Shown: positions 25,811-36,465 of the stretch, one piece after another
How positions within the stretch are numbered: position 1 is the first letter of the stretch
How the letters are laid out: every line of letters begins with the position of its first letter
Origin: Lysobacterales bacterium
Lineage (GTDB): Bacteria > Pseudomonadota > Gammaproteobacteria > Xanthomonadales > SZUA-38
Reading direction: 5' to 3'
Assembly: GCA_028285525.1 (NCBI GenBank)
Contig: JANQOZ010000016.1
Location: 1-57,473, forward strand
DNA length: 57,473 nt
Notes under the pieces: model-generated
What the model saw: the letters and a program-made list of their open reading frames with translations, nothing else
Database searches by the model: none
What the model was told of the DNA's origin: nothing
Translations under genes and position numbers: made by a program

Positions 25811-25944
25811 ACTTGGGGTCAGAGTAAAGGGACAGAGTAAATTTCCTCGCCCACAAGAGGTGGGCGAATATCCTGCCGAAATTTACTCTGTCCCTTTACT
25901 CTGACCCCGTTTCTGACCCCGTTTCACTCGGCGCAGGCGTTTTA
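25794..25944. repeat. 16-bp direct repeats flanking the REP-like element
   Basis: CGGCGCAGGCGTTTTA occurs at 25794-25809, where it includes the last codons of lpxC, and again at 25929-25944, where it contains the stop codon of the convergent dciA-like gene. The two copies bracket a 119-bp segment holding the palindromic element. The pattern is that of a target-site duplication, or of a small tandem duplication that captured the element. Confidence 0.8.
25815..25908. repeat. REP-like palindrome with 30-bp perfect arms
   Basis: The 30-bp arm beginning GGGGTCAGAGTAAAG (25815-25844) has an exact reverse complement at 25879-25908. Between them CGCCCAC (25848-25854) pairs with GTGGGCG (25860-25866) around a 5-base loop, so the whole 94 bp folds into one long hairpin. 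The GGGGTCAGAGTAAA core resembles repeats found beside REP-associated tyrosine transposases in gammaproteobacteria. No such transposase is in this window. A further 12-bp tandem repeat, CTGACCCCGTTT, lies at 25901-25924. It sits between the convergent lpxC and dciA-like genes and could also act as a two-way terminator. Confidence 0.8.
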
Positions 25945-26424
25945 ACCCTCTGATCCCTCCGGCCGGCGCCGGGCAATGCGGCGCATCATCGCCGCCAGTT
26001 CGGGATCGTCCACGTGGTTTGAGGCCTGCTCAAGGTGTTGGGAGACACTGCCGATGACCTTTTTTGGCGTTCGGCGCTCATCGCGTCGCGCGCTCGGCCA
26101 GCGGACTCGGACCACCAGCTTTCGAGCCGGCGTTTTGCAACGCTGGCGGGCTGCATGTAGTATCTGCGGGCTTGCGTGCCGGGCTTTTGCCGCCCAGAGC
26201 GGTGAATCGGCATGGATATACAGCGTGGAATCCCGGTAATTCGCCAAGTCGCAGTGCGGCCTGATGCTGGGCGGCAGATACGGCCACAGCGCGTTTTTTA
26301 ACATGGCAATACCCCGTGCGTGCTCTTGCAGCGCGGCCAGCGGACTGCTGTCTGACAACAGGCGATTCAGCCGGGTCAGCGAAGCGTCGCGCCGGCGGGG
26401 TCCATTAGAATGAAAAGCAGCCAT
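25942..26424 (-). CDS. dciA: DUF721 / DciA-like protein
   Basis: The 160-residue basic protein has a DUF721 core. RLNRLLSDSSPLAALQEHA is the N-terminal helix region, and a KH-like section follows with WPYLPPSIRPHCDLANYRDSTLYIHADSPLWAAKAR. DciA-type proteins load or operate the replicative helicase DnaB in bacteria lacking DnaC. The position between lpxC and an M23 peptidase/secA pair matches the DUF721 gene of pseudomonads. ATG at 26424 abuts the ATG of the divergent neighbour; the open frame further upstream is shadow. Its stop lies in a direct repeat next to the REP-like element. Confidence 0.65.
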   Translation of the reverse strand: MAAFHSNGPRRRDASLTRLNRLLSDSSPLAALQEHARGIAMLKNALWPYLPPSIRPHCDLANYRDSTLYIHADSPLWAAKARHASPQILHAARQRCKTPARKLVVRVRWPSARRDERRTPKKVIGSVSQHLEQASNHVDDPELAAMMRRIARRRPEGSEG

Positions 26425-27354
26425 ATGAATATCATAGTCTTTCGCGGCGACGGCACAACGCCGAGCAGGTACCGGTTGGGAAAGCGGGAAGTCCGGCGTT
26501 TTGTGGCGATCGCGGCAGCAGGACTGGCGCTGCTGGTAACGGCTGCCGTCTACGGCGGGCGCAGCTTCAGTACGGCAGATCAGCAGGCGCTGGAGCAGTT
26601 GGCCCAGTGGCAGCAAGAGCTGGAGCGTGGCCGCGCGGAGCTCGATGCCATGCGCCAGCGACATGACGATCACATCGATGCTCTCGCTCTCAAGCTGGGC
26701 GAGCTGCAGGCTCGCAGCGTTCGCATGGAGTCTCTTGGCGCGCGGCTGACGCAGGTCGGCAAGCTGACCGACGGCGAATTCAACTTCTTATCCGCCCCGC
26801 CGGTCGGTGGACCGGAACAGGCACCGCTGCTGGCTGATATCGGGGCAGTCGACCTGGCCCGGGAGATCCATCAGTTTGAAGCGCGCTTTGATGCTCAGGC
26901 GCGCCAGCTCGAGATACTCGAGAGCCTGATTGCCGGCCGCGAGCTGGACGAGACGCTCATGCCGTCCGGCAAGCCGATCGCCGCCGGCTGGCAGTCTTCC
27001 CGTTTCGGTAAGCGCGTCGATCCCTTCACCGGTGAAATGGCCGTTCACGCCGGCGTCGACTTTGCGGGTCCGCTCAACGCCGAAATCCTGGCGGTGGCCG
27101 ACGGTGTTGTCACCTGGTCGGGCAGCAGGCCGCAATACGGGAACACGGTCGAGGTCGATCACGGCAACGGCTACGTGACCCGCTATGCCCACAACGCGGA
27201 AAACCGGGTCTCGATCGGCCAGCGGGTCGCAGCGGGTGACGTGCTCGGCATCATGGGCTCCACCGGCCGCGCCACCGGCGCGCACGTGCATTTTGAAGTC
27301 CTTCTCGACGGACGCCGCATCAATCCTGCCGAGGTGATCGCCGGCATCCGGTAA
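26410..27354 (+). CDS. Membrane-anchored M23 (LytM-type) peptidase
   Basis: The protein (314 residues from ATG 26410, or 309 from ATG 26425) has a short basic cytoplasmic segment and a transmembrane helix (about 30-50). A coiled coil follows (about 58-130, with QLAQWQQELERGRAELDAM). A C-terminal M23 domain (about 190-314) is last. The metal-binding pattern is complete: HAGVDFAG and GAHVHFEV, with HGNGYVTRYAH between, so it should be an active zinc endopeptidase acting on peptidoglycan cross-links. The start at 26425 shares the palindrome CATATG with the divergent dciA-like start. It lies directly before secA, as in pseudomonads. Confidence 0.9.
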   Translation: MKSSHMNIIVFRGDGTTPSRYRLGKREVRRFVAIAAAGLALLVTAAVYGGRSFSTADQQALEQLAQWQQELERGRAELDAMRQRHDDHIDALALKLGELQARSVRMESLGARLTQVGKLTDGEFNFLSAPPVGGPEQAPLLADIGAVDLAREIHQFEARFDAQARQLEILESLIAGRELDETLMPSGKPIAAGWQSSRFGKRVDPFTGEMAVHAGVDFAGPLNAEILAVADGVVTWSGSRPQYGNTVEVDHGNGYVTRYAHNAENRVSIGQRVAAGDVLGIMGSTGRATGAHVHFEVLLDGRRINPAEVIAGIR

Positions 27355-27488
27355 CCGATCCGCCCCATCGCCCGGGTCCGTGGCAAAATAGACGCCGAAA
27401 CGGCCGCCTGGCTGAGACTGCGCCCGGCAGGGCCTTGATTGTGGCCACGCTGAACCTTATTTCCTGACCTTCAGGAGAGATCCTCTAC

Positions 27489-30224
<2,736 letters not shown>

Positions 30225-30294
30225 GGGGCCGGCGCGGATCCACCCTCACGGGCTGGCGCTTCAGCCTGCAGCCATCGAGTAGCCCCGAGCCCTG

Positions 30295-30318
30295 ATTAGC
30301 CCTGTCGGTTGGGCTAAT
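30295..30318. terminator. Hairpin between convergent secA and HhH-protein genes
   Basis: ATTAGCCC (30295-30302) and GGGCTAAT (30311-30318) form a perfect 8-bp stem with an 8-base loop, overlapping the stop codon of the minus-strand gene. There is no T-run on either strand, so it is at best a weak two-way terminator or a 3'-end stabiliser. Confidence 0.35.
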
Positions 30319-31525
30319 CCTGATCGCGGATCAGCGCCTGTGCCTGGCTGACCCACGCGTCGCGAGCAATCCGATCCTTGAAGCCACGAAGCTTGCGCGT
30401 CACCGTCACGATGTCTTCGTCGGTCATGTTGGCCAGCTGGCGAAACTGAAAAATTCCCATGCTGTTCAGCGTCGTTGCCAGAACCTGCCCAATGCCTTTG
30501 ATCCGGGTCAGGTCGTCGAGCTGGCTGGGAGGGCGATCGTAGAAGAGTGGCACTGGACCCGGTGTGGGTGGGGTGGCTGCCGGCGCCGGTTCCACGGCAG
30601 CAGCGGGCGCCGCTGCCTGTGGCGCTGAGTACGCTTTTCGTCGCGCCTCGGTCTCCAGCTGGTTGACCTTCTGCTGAAACGTAGAGAGCAGGTTGCGGCT
30701 TTCCTCGAGCTCCTGGCGCAGCTGGCCAAGCTGGCGATTCTTACTCTCGAGCGCCTGTTCCAGCTCCGGAGAGCGACCGGAATCCTGCGGTTCGGCGGCG
30801 GCGGGTTCTGCCGCTTTCTTCTGCGCGAGCTCGCTGTAGTCTTCGCGCAGCTGCGCGAGCGCCTGTTCGCGGGTTTTGAGCTGGCTTTCGAGCTGCGAGA
30901 TTTTTGCGGCGTGGTCCACCTGGTCCGCCGACTGCTGGCGGGTGTCGCGGGCAGCGGCGATCAGAGCCGACTGCTGTTCCGTGAGCTCCTGGGCGCGCCC
31001 CCTTAATCGATCGCGCTCTTCGGCCAGGGTAGCGTTCTCGGTTTCCAGCTGAGTTGCGCGCTGGAGCACCGTCTCCAGCTCCAGCTTCGCGGACTCGAGC
31101 TCGCTGCTCTGCACCGAGTTCTTCAGCAGCTCTGTCCGGACACGCGACAGCTTACGAAGCTTGTCCTCCCGGTCGGCGAGCGCGGCACGCAGCTGGTCGA
31201 CCTCCTGCATCTTGCTTTTGGCGTTGAGCAGGTCGTCGCGAAGCACCTGGATGGATTGCTCCCGCTGCTCCATGGAGTCGCGGATACGGACCATGTCCTT
31301 CTCCACGCTGGCGAACGACGTTTCCATTTCGCCGACCTTCGAGCGCAGCTCTCGAACCTTGAGGGCGGCAGCGTCGCGGGCCTCGGTTGCCGCCTGAAGC
31401 TGAAGACGCCAGTCCTTTTCGGCCTTCCTCAGGCGACCGCCGGCAAAGACGGTTTTGACCAGCCAGCCGCCGAGGAAGCCCAGGACCGTCGACAGCAGCA
31501 CTTTGATCAACAATTCCTGTTCCAT
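30314..31525 (-). CDS. Membrane-anchored coiled-coil protein with C-terminal helix-hairpin-helix domain
   Basis: The 403-residue protein has one N-terminal transmembrane helix (about 5-28). A very long coiled coil (about 33-300, Leu/Glu/Gln/Lys/Arg heptads) follows, then an Ala/Pro linker (about 305-335), and a final domain DDLTRIKGIGQVLATTLNSMGI that fits the helix-hairpin-helix fold, close to the COG3743 type. The HhH should contact DNA backbone or mediate protein binding, so the architecture would place it at the inner membrane. No enzymatic residues are evident and the function is unknown. The start could be ATG 31525 or GTG 31528. It converges on secA. Confidence 0.75.
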   Translation of the reverse strand: MEQELLIKVLLSTVLGFLGGWLVKTVFAGGRLRKAEKDWRLQLQAATEARDAAALKVRELRSKVGEMETSFASVEKDMVRIRDSMEQREQSIQVLRDDLLNAKSKMQEVDQLRAALADREDKLRKLSRVRTELLKNSVQSSELESAKLELETVLQRATQLETENATLAEERDRLRGRAQELTEQQSALIAAARDTRQQSADQVDHAAKISQLESQLKTREQALAQLREDYSELAQKKAAEPAAAEPQDSGRSPELEQALESKNRQLGQLRQELEESRNLLSTFQQKVNQLETEARRKAYSAPQAAAPAAAVEPAPAATPPTPGPVPLFYDRPPSQLDDLTRIKGIGQVLATTLNSMGIFQFRQLANMTDEDIVTVTRKLRGFKDRIARDAWVSQAQALIRDQD

Positions 31526-31587
31526 CACGCCATTTTAGACCGATCAGGAACGTTTGTGTGCCGGGCTCAGATGGCCCGGCAGCAGCC

Positions 31588-32682
31588 TTAGCGGGCCAGA
31601 CTGCAGTCGATGCCGCTGACGGCGGTGAGCTGGGAGGCCTCAAAGCGCTTATCACCGTCGATTCCGCTGAGCTCAAATACGCCGCTGGTGCAATCGTTGA
31701 GGGTGACGTCCAGCGTTCCCCAGCTGGTCAGCTCCGACCCGGGTGCGGGCGTCTGGAAATCGCCTGAGGTCCCGCCCAACAGCATCGGCAGCGTGAGGGT
31801 CTGCCCCTGAAGGAAGGGCCCCGGCACCGTGTCAGACACGAGCCACAGGCGCGCGCCGGTCGCATCGTAGCCGAAATAGAACACCGTGATGGCGTTGGCC
31901 GTGCCTTTGCCGGCCGCCGGCGCCGATTCGATGACGTTGAAGCCGTCGCCGGGCAGCGCTGCATCAAACCACAGGCCCGATGAGGTCAGCGGCGTAGCTG
32001 AGGTGCCTTCGGTGAAGGTGACGGAGAGCGTCGGTCGGTTGGCGGCGCTGGCGTTTTCGCGCGAACCCAGCCGCTTGGCTGAGCGCGTGTTTGAGCTTTG
32101 AGAGATGAGGATCAGGCCGTCGTTGGTCGCCCCATCGACCCAACCCTGGACGCGGGACACAAACGCGTCGGTTGACGGGAACGTGACGGTGCCGCTCGTG
32201 TTGACGTCGGCCTGGGTGAGCTCAGCCGGATCGAAGTCGCCACCCTGGGTGGTCCACTCGTCATTGGGAGAGGTGGCCAAACGCCAGGTTGCACCGCCGT
32301 CAGCCGCGGCGGCGCCCGCGCCGCCGGCGTTGGTGGGTGTTGAGCTTCCTTCGGTCCAGGCGCTGGTGGTTTCAAAGACAGCGACCGGTATCGGCGGACC
32401 AACGCCTCGGGTGACGGCCATGTTCAGCTCGACCGACGTGATCGTGGCGCCGGCCGGGATTTCAGCAAGATCCTGGAAGGCGATCAACGCCCGCCGCTGA
32501 CCGTTTTGAGCCTGAGCGCCGGTGACGCCAACAAAGAGATTATCGTCGCCGCCGCCCGAGTTGTTCGACTCCGAGAAGATGGAGTTGTCAATCGTTGGAG
32601 ACAGGGTCACCGTGGTTTGGGCTGAGGCCAGCTGCGACAGCACAAGACCACTCAGCAGAAGTAATCTCATCATTTGATCCAT
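31588..32682 (-). CDS. Secreted DNRLRE-domain protein with Trp/Gly-rich C-terminal domain
   Basis: The 364-residue protein starts with a signal peptide (MRLLLLSGLVLSQLASA, cleavage after ASA). Residues about 25-220 form a DNRLRE-type beta domain (TVTLSPTIDNSIF, NNLFVG-like DDNLFVG, RALIAFQDLAEIPAGATITSVELNM, ending in RPTLSVTF). The C-terminal 120 residues carry GLWFDAALPGDGFNVI and FYFGYDATGARLWLVSD, a beta-rich module I recognise by pattern from secreted proteins of Xanthomonadales-like bacteria. It has two cysteines, near the C terminus (DCTSG, IDCSL). It is probably exported or surface-linked. DNRLRE modules are often linked to carbohydrate or cell-surface contexts, but no function can be assigned. 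ATG 32673 is an alternative start. Confidence 0.7.
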   Translation of the reverse strand: MDQMMRLLLLSGLVLSQLASAQTTVTLSPTIDNSIFSESNNSGGGDDNLFVGVTGAQAQNGQRRALIAFQDLAEIPAGATITSVELNMAVTRGVGPPIPVAVFETTSAWTEGSSTPTNAGGAGAAAADGGATWRLATSPNDEWTTQGGDFDPAELTQADVNTSGTVTFPSTDAFVSRVQGWVDGATNDGLILISQSSNTRSAKRLGSRENASAANRPTLSVTFTEGTSATPLTSSGLWFDAALPGDGFNVIESAPAAGKGTANAITVFYFGYDATGARLWLVSDTVPGPFLQGQTLTLPMLLGGTSGDFQTPAPGSELTSWGTLDVTLNDCTSGVFELSGIDGDKRFEASQLTAVSGIDCSLAR

Positions 32683-32816
32683 CGTAGTTTCAGGCCGGCA
32701 TTTTAGCCCTAAGGACCGCCGCGTTGTGTGAAACCGTTGGACGTGCTGGATTGCGACCGGGTCGGCCGCCTGCGGCCATGGTGCAAACGTCACGCATTGC
32801 CGTAGATCAAGCAGGC

Positions 32817-33752
32817 TCAGCGGGCGGGCTGCTCCTGATCGGCGACCAGCTGCTCGAGCTGGGAGATGGCCGAGGGCACGCTGCCGGCGAAGGCGTCGGC
32901 ATCCACCAGATCCACGATGTCAGGCTCCATCTCCGTGATGTGACCGCTGACCAGGATAAAGCCATGCGGTTTGCAGACCCTCAGGGCCACGACCAGGCGA
33001 GCCATGTCAACCAGCATCTCGGGCCGGCTGGCTGAGATTCCGATGATGTTGTGGTCACTCTGTTTCAGGGCCTGGATCAGCTGGTCGAGCGACCGGTGCG
33101 TCTCCAGCTGGATGTCCCAGCCCTTCTGGCGAAACAGATCCGCCGCCATAGTGACGCCCAGCGTGTGTTCATCGCCCGGAATGCTCGCAAACAGGGCATG
33201 GCGCCGCGTGTCGGGCAGGATCGGTGCCAGGAAGCGCCTGAGCCCTCGCATGATGGCGTAGATACGACCCGATGCCACGGTCATCTGCATGAACGTCACG
33301 CGATCGTCTTCCCAGCGATCACCCAGCATGCGCGCGGCTCCGGCCAGGTAACCCAGATAAATGGACTCCAGCGACAGGCCGTCGCTGCGAGCCTGCATGA
33401 TGATATCGGCAGCAGCGGCGCCGTCATCGCCGGTGAGCGCGTCGCAAAATGCCTCGAGAGCGGACTTATCGAGCTGACCCTCCGGCAGTACGTCGGTGGA
33501 AAGCTGGGTCGAAAGGTGGCTCAGCACCTCTTGAGCAAGGACGCCGACGGCTTCATCGGAGAGTTTCTGCAGCTGCGTTTCGTGGACCGAGTGAGCCCTC
33601 ATGAACGCGTCATGGTCGAGGTCTGGTGCATCTGAGGATGGGTCCAATGCTGATACCCCTTGACGGCTCGCTTTCCCTGGCGGACTTGCCTGCAACAGCG
33701 GCGGACTGCCGGCTGCTGCCGATCGGCAAAGGAGCTGTCGAAGCAGCATCAT
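32817..33752 (-). CDS. Cobalamin (B12)-binding domain protein, AerR/SCHIC-like
   Basis: The 311-residue protein has a variable N terminus (about 1-50). A helical-bundle region (about 55-165) follows, including WEDDRVTFMQMTVASGRIYAIMR. Then comes a Rossmann-like B12-binding domain (about 170-300). The signature D-x-H-x-x-G is present as GDEHTLG, the His that can ligate cobalt. The two-domain layout without a DNA-binding domain resembles AerR/PpaA and SCHIC modules that act as light or redox co-regulators by binding another regulator. No partner is encoded nearby. The start is unclear: ATG 33752 is used, while ATG 33602 would remove the non-conserved head. Confidence 0.75.
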   Translation of the reverse strand: MMLLRQLLCRSAAAGSPPLLQASPPGKASRQGVSALDPSSDAPDLDHDAFMRAHSVHETQLQKLSDEAVGVLAQEVLSHLSTQLSTDVLPEGQLDKSALEAFCDALTGDDGAAAADIIMQARSDGLSLESIYLGYLAGAARMLGDRWEDDRVTFMQMTVASGRIYAIMRGLRRFLAPILPDTRRHALFASIPGDEHTLGVTMAADLFRQKGWDIQLETHRSLDQLIQALKQSDHNIIGISASRPEMLVDMARLVVALRVCKPHGFILVSGHITEMEPDIVDLVDADAFAGSVPSAISQLEQLVADQEQPAR

Positions 33753-33758
33753 GGACAA

Positions 33759-34064
33759 ATCTCAACTGTCAGTCAAGATTTACAGCATCCGTAATTTCCG
33801 CAGGACTTGCTCGGGTTTCTGTGAATCAGCGGGAATCAGAAAAAACGGTATAAAAGCCCGGTGTTCTCGCGCGGTTTTGAGTCTGACACTGAAACACCAG
33901 AGAGCGCTTGGCTCAGCTGACTTAGCTTCGCCTATCGAAGCGCCCCAGCAGAATGAAAAAAAGCCTGATTGCGTATGTTTCGTGTGTCAGCACTGCGTGA
34001 CACTCGCCTTTGAGCAGCCTGACACATGGTGTCTCCGGACTGGTGCCCTGACTGGGTTTTTCGG
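33759..34064. other. Intergenic region, AT-richer, no supported gene
   Basis: About 306 bp between the B12-domain gene and the helicase gene, both on the minus strand. A 105-codon plus-strand frame from ATG 33751 crosses it but has no ribosome-binding site, and I do not accept it. Small inverted pairs TGTCA/TGACA and GTGTCAG/CTGACAC occur near 33980-34025 without a T-run. The region is visibly less GC-rich than its surroundings and probably carries the promoter of the B12-domain gene, although no clear box pair was found. Confidence 0.5.
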
Positions 34065-35333
34065 TTAACGAGCGCCTTGACGGCTGCCCGATCGACGGGA
34101 CTTGCGGCGTCGAGAAGCGCCGTTTCCGCGACCGCCGCGGCGTGGTTTGGGCTGCTTTTGCGCCTTTTCTGACGCACCGTCCAGGGGCCGGGTCTGCGTC
34201 GTCTCGTCGAGCTCGTAGCCGGGTCGAATCACGCGGCTGATGCGGGTTTTCAGGAGTTTTTCAATATCCCGGAGCTGGCGCTCCTCTTCACCGCAGTAAA
34301 GAGAGATGGCTTCGCCAGCCTGGCCGGCGCGCGCGGTGCGTCCGATCCGGTGAACGTAATCCTCAGCGGCTGCGGGCAGTTCGTAATTCACCACGTGGGG
34401 GAGCTTCTCGATATCCAGGCCCCGGGCCGCGATGTCGGTGGCGACGAGAACCCTCACAGCACCGGACTTAAAGCCGGCAAGCGCCCTTGTGCGAGCTCCC
34501 TGGCTTTTATTGCCGTGGATAGCCGCGGCGCTGATCCCGTCCTTTTCGAGCTGGCCGGCCAGCCGGTTGGCGCCGTGTTTCGTGCGGGTAAATACCAGAA
34601 CCTGCTGCCAGTTACCCTGGCCGATCAGCTCGGAGAGGAGTTCGCGTTTGCGGCTTTTCTGCACCGGGTAAAGATGTTGGCTTACGCGGTCGGCGGTGCT
34701 GTTGCGGGGCGTAACCTGGACTTCCACCGGGTCTTGAAGGAAGTCTTTTGCCAGCTTGCGAATGTCCTTGGAGAACGTTGCGGAAAACATCAGGGTCTGC
34801 CGCTGGTCTGGCGTTGCCCGAACGATCCGTCGAATGTCGTGGATAAACCCCATGTCCAGCATGCGGTCCGCTTCATCGAGCACGAGGATCTCGAGCCCCG
34901 AAAGGTCAACGGTTTGCTGGCTCAGGTGGTCGAGCAGGCGGCCCGGGGTGGCCACGAGGATATCGACTCCCTGCCGAAGTCTGGCAAGCTGCGGGCGAAT
35001 GCTCACCCCACCGTAAATCTCGGCCGATCGGAACCGCAGAAACTGCCCGTAGTCCTTCACCGATTGATGCACCTGGGCAGCGAGTTCCCGCGTTGGCGTC
35101 AGGACCAGAGCCCGGACCGGCCCGCGCCGCCGGGTCTCCAGAAGCACCCGCTGCAGCAGCGGCAGGGTAAAGCCAGCGGTTTTTCCGGTCCCGGTCTGGG
35201 CCCCCGCCATCAGATCATGCCCGGCGAGAACTGCCGGTATGGCTTCTGACTGAACCGGAGTGGCTTCACGGTAGCCTTGCGCGGACGTCGCGCGCAGCAG
35301 TTCGGGCGCGAGCCCCAGTTGATCAAATTGCAT
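34065..35333 (-). CDS. rhlE: DEAD-box RNA helicase, RhlE-like
   Basis: The 422-residue protein has all helicase motifs: Q motif with [17 protein letters not shown] (I), PTRELA (Ia), TPGRLLD (Ib), DEAD (II), SATF (III), then [13 protein letters not shown] (IV), [11 protein letters not shown] (V) and [10 protein letters not shown] (VI). The C-terminal tail of about 40 residues is rich in Arg, Lys, Gly and Ser, typical of RNA contact tails in RhlE. ATG at 35333 gives the family start [13 protein letters not shown]; codons upstream are not conserved. It probably acts in ribosome assembly or mRNA turnover. Confidence 0.92.
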   Translation of the reverse strand: MQFDQLGLAPELLRATSAQGYREATPVQSEAIPAVLAGHDLMAGAQTGTGKTAGFTLPLLQRVLLETRRRGPVRALVLTPTRELAAQVHQSVKDYGQFLRFRSAEIYGGVSIRPQLARLRQGVDILVATPGRLLDHLSQQTVDLSGLEILVLDEADRMLDMGFIHDIRRIVRATPDQRQTLMFSATFSKDIRKLAKDFLQDPVEVQVTPRNSTADRVSQHLYPVQKSRKRELLSELIGQGNWQQVLVFTRTKHGANRLAGQLEKDGISAAAIHGNKSQGARTRALAGFKSGAVRVLVATDIAARGLDIEKLPHVVNYELPAAAEDYVHRIGRTARAGQAGEAISLYCGEEERQLRDIEKLLKTRISRVIRPGYELDETTQTRPLDGASEKAQKQPKPRRGGRGNGASRRRKSRRSGSRQGAR

Positions 35334-35498
35334 GGTGTGGTCCTGCGCGAGACCGAGACCTTGAGCGTCTGGGTCAGGCATGTCTGTTGGCCAAAGCGGG
35401 TGGTGCCGGCGGCTGGACGCAGCCTTAATCTGCGACGCCCCAGCGGCGAAAGGCGCGAACCTTAACACACCCGGCGTTGAGATGGGCTGAAGAGCCGG

Positions 35499-35684
35499 TC
35501 AGCGCGGGAGTTTCTGTTTCGGCGACGTCTGCTCAGCCAGCGCCTGGCGCGCTTCTTCGTAGCGGTCTGACGGCACGAGCCGGCCATTCGGCAGCCGCAT
35601 GAGGTAGCGGCCGTCGTACGCCGTATCCAGCCGGTAGTTGTGCTTGAGCCGCAGCGCGGCGTTGATCTTGAAGAAGCTGGCCAC
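35499..35684 (-). CDS. Small hypothetical protein
   Basis: A 61-codon frame with a GTG start, 31 nt downstream of the TfpX/TfpZ-like gene on the same strand. The product is basic and looks protein-like (ASFFKINAALRLKHNYRLD, then YLMRLPNGRLVPSDRYEEA), with no transmembrane segment and no motif I recognise. The ribosome-binding sequence is poor: GAGG is too close to the GTG. I list it because composition and position are plausible; it may be spurious. Confidence 0.35.
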   Translation of the reverse strand: MASFFKINAALRLKHNYRLDTAYDGRYLMRLPNGRLVPSDRYEEARQALAEQTSPKQKLPR

Positions 35685-35715
35685 GCCTCATCTTAGCAGG
35701 ACGGCGGGGCTCCGC

Positions 35716-36465
35716 TCACTCCCCCCACGGATCGACCGAGAAGATCTTTAAGAATTCGCCTGTGCGGGAGTCGACCAGCGCCGTCAGGAAGTTGATGCCG
35801 ACCTTGAGCGGCAGCACGACCGTGGAGCTGGCTTCACGACCGTTGTCCTCAAGATAGGCGGCGATCGGCGCGCCGTCCTCCGGCCGGTTCTTAAGCAGCT
35901 GAACGGTGCTTAGCGCCCGCGCCAGAACCACGTCTGAGTTTTGCTCGTAGTCGGAGTAGGTCTCCGGGAAGAAGTTCAGGTCTGTTCCGGCCAGAGCAGA
36001 CATCATCAGCTCCTGCTGCCGATCCACGTCGCGCGGCTTGATCGCAACGGTCAGCCGCGGGCCGGTCCAGGATTTGGTTCGAAACCGCTCTTCCTTACCC
36101 AGGGCCAGCAGGTCATCCTCCAGATCGTTGGCGCGCACGAGATGAAAGCGATCGCCGACATGAACGAGGAACACCGGTCTGGCATCAACCACCACGGACA
36201 TTCCATAAACAAGAGCGGCGATCTGCAGCAGCGCAATAACCGTCAAATCAAATTTCAGGCTGGGCTTCCCGGTCTTGAAGACCAGCAGCGTCAGCAGCGG
36301 GCCGATCACCACGTCTACCGAGAGCAGAATCGTCAGCAGCTTGAATCCGCCGCTGGCCTGAAAATACTCCCAGGGATACATCACGCCCAGCATGACCGCG
36401 ACAGCGGCCGCGGCGATCCCGGCGCTGAGGAGTAAATGAATACCTGATGCCTTCCAGCGCGTCAT
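35716..36465 (-). CDS. TfpX/TfpZ family type IV pilin accessory protein
   Basis: The 249-residue protein begins MTRWKASGIHLLLS and has three transmembrane segments in its first 95 residues, with VDVVIGPLLTLLVF and GKPSLKFDLTVIALLQIAALVYG between and within them. A soluble domain of about 150 residues follows. These are the hallmarks of TfpX/TfpZ accessory proteins, which assist assembly or presentation of particular type IV pilins in Pseudomonas and relatives. The gene overlaps coaE by 4 nt and lies downstream of pilB-pilC-pilD rather than beside the pilins. Confidence 0.85.
   Translation of the reverse strand: MTRWKASGIHLLLSAGIAAAAVAVMLGVMYPWEYFQASGGFKLLTILLSVDVVIGPLLTLLVFKTGKPSLKFDLTVIALLQIAALVYGMSVVVDARPVFLVHVGDRFHLVRANDLEDDLLALGKEERFRTKSWTGPRLTVAIKPRDVDRQQELMMSALAGTDLNFFPETYSDYEQNSDVVLARALSTVQLLKNRPEDGAPIAAYLEDNGREASSTVVLPLKVGINFLTALVDSRTGEFLKIFSVDPWGE

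Noticed and set aside
31560..31580. Terminator after the DNRLRE gene
   Set aside because: A 7-bp stem GCCGGGC/GCCCGGC exists but no T-run follows on the minus strand, so I do not call it a terminator.
33751..34068. 105-codon Cys-containing frame in the gap before the helicase gene
   Set aside because: No ribosome-binding site, overlaps the 5' end of the B12-domain gene in antisense, and composition is not protein-like.
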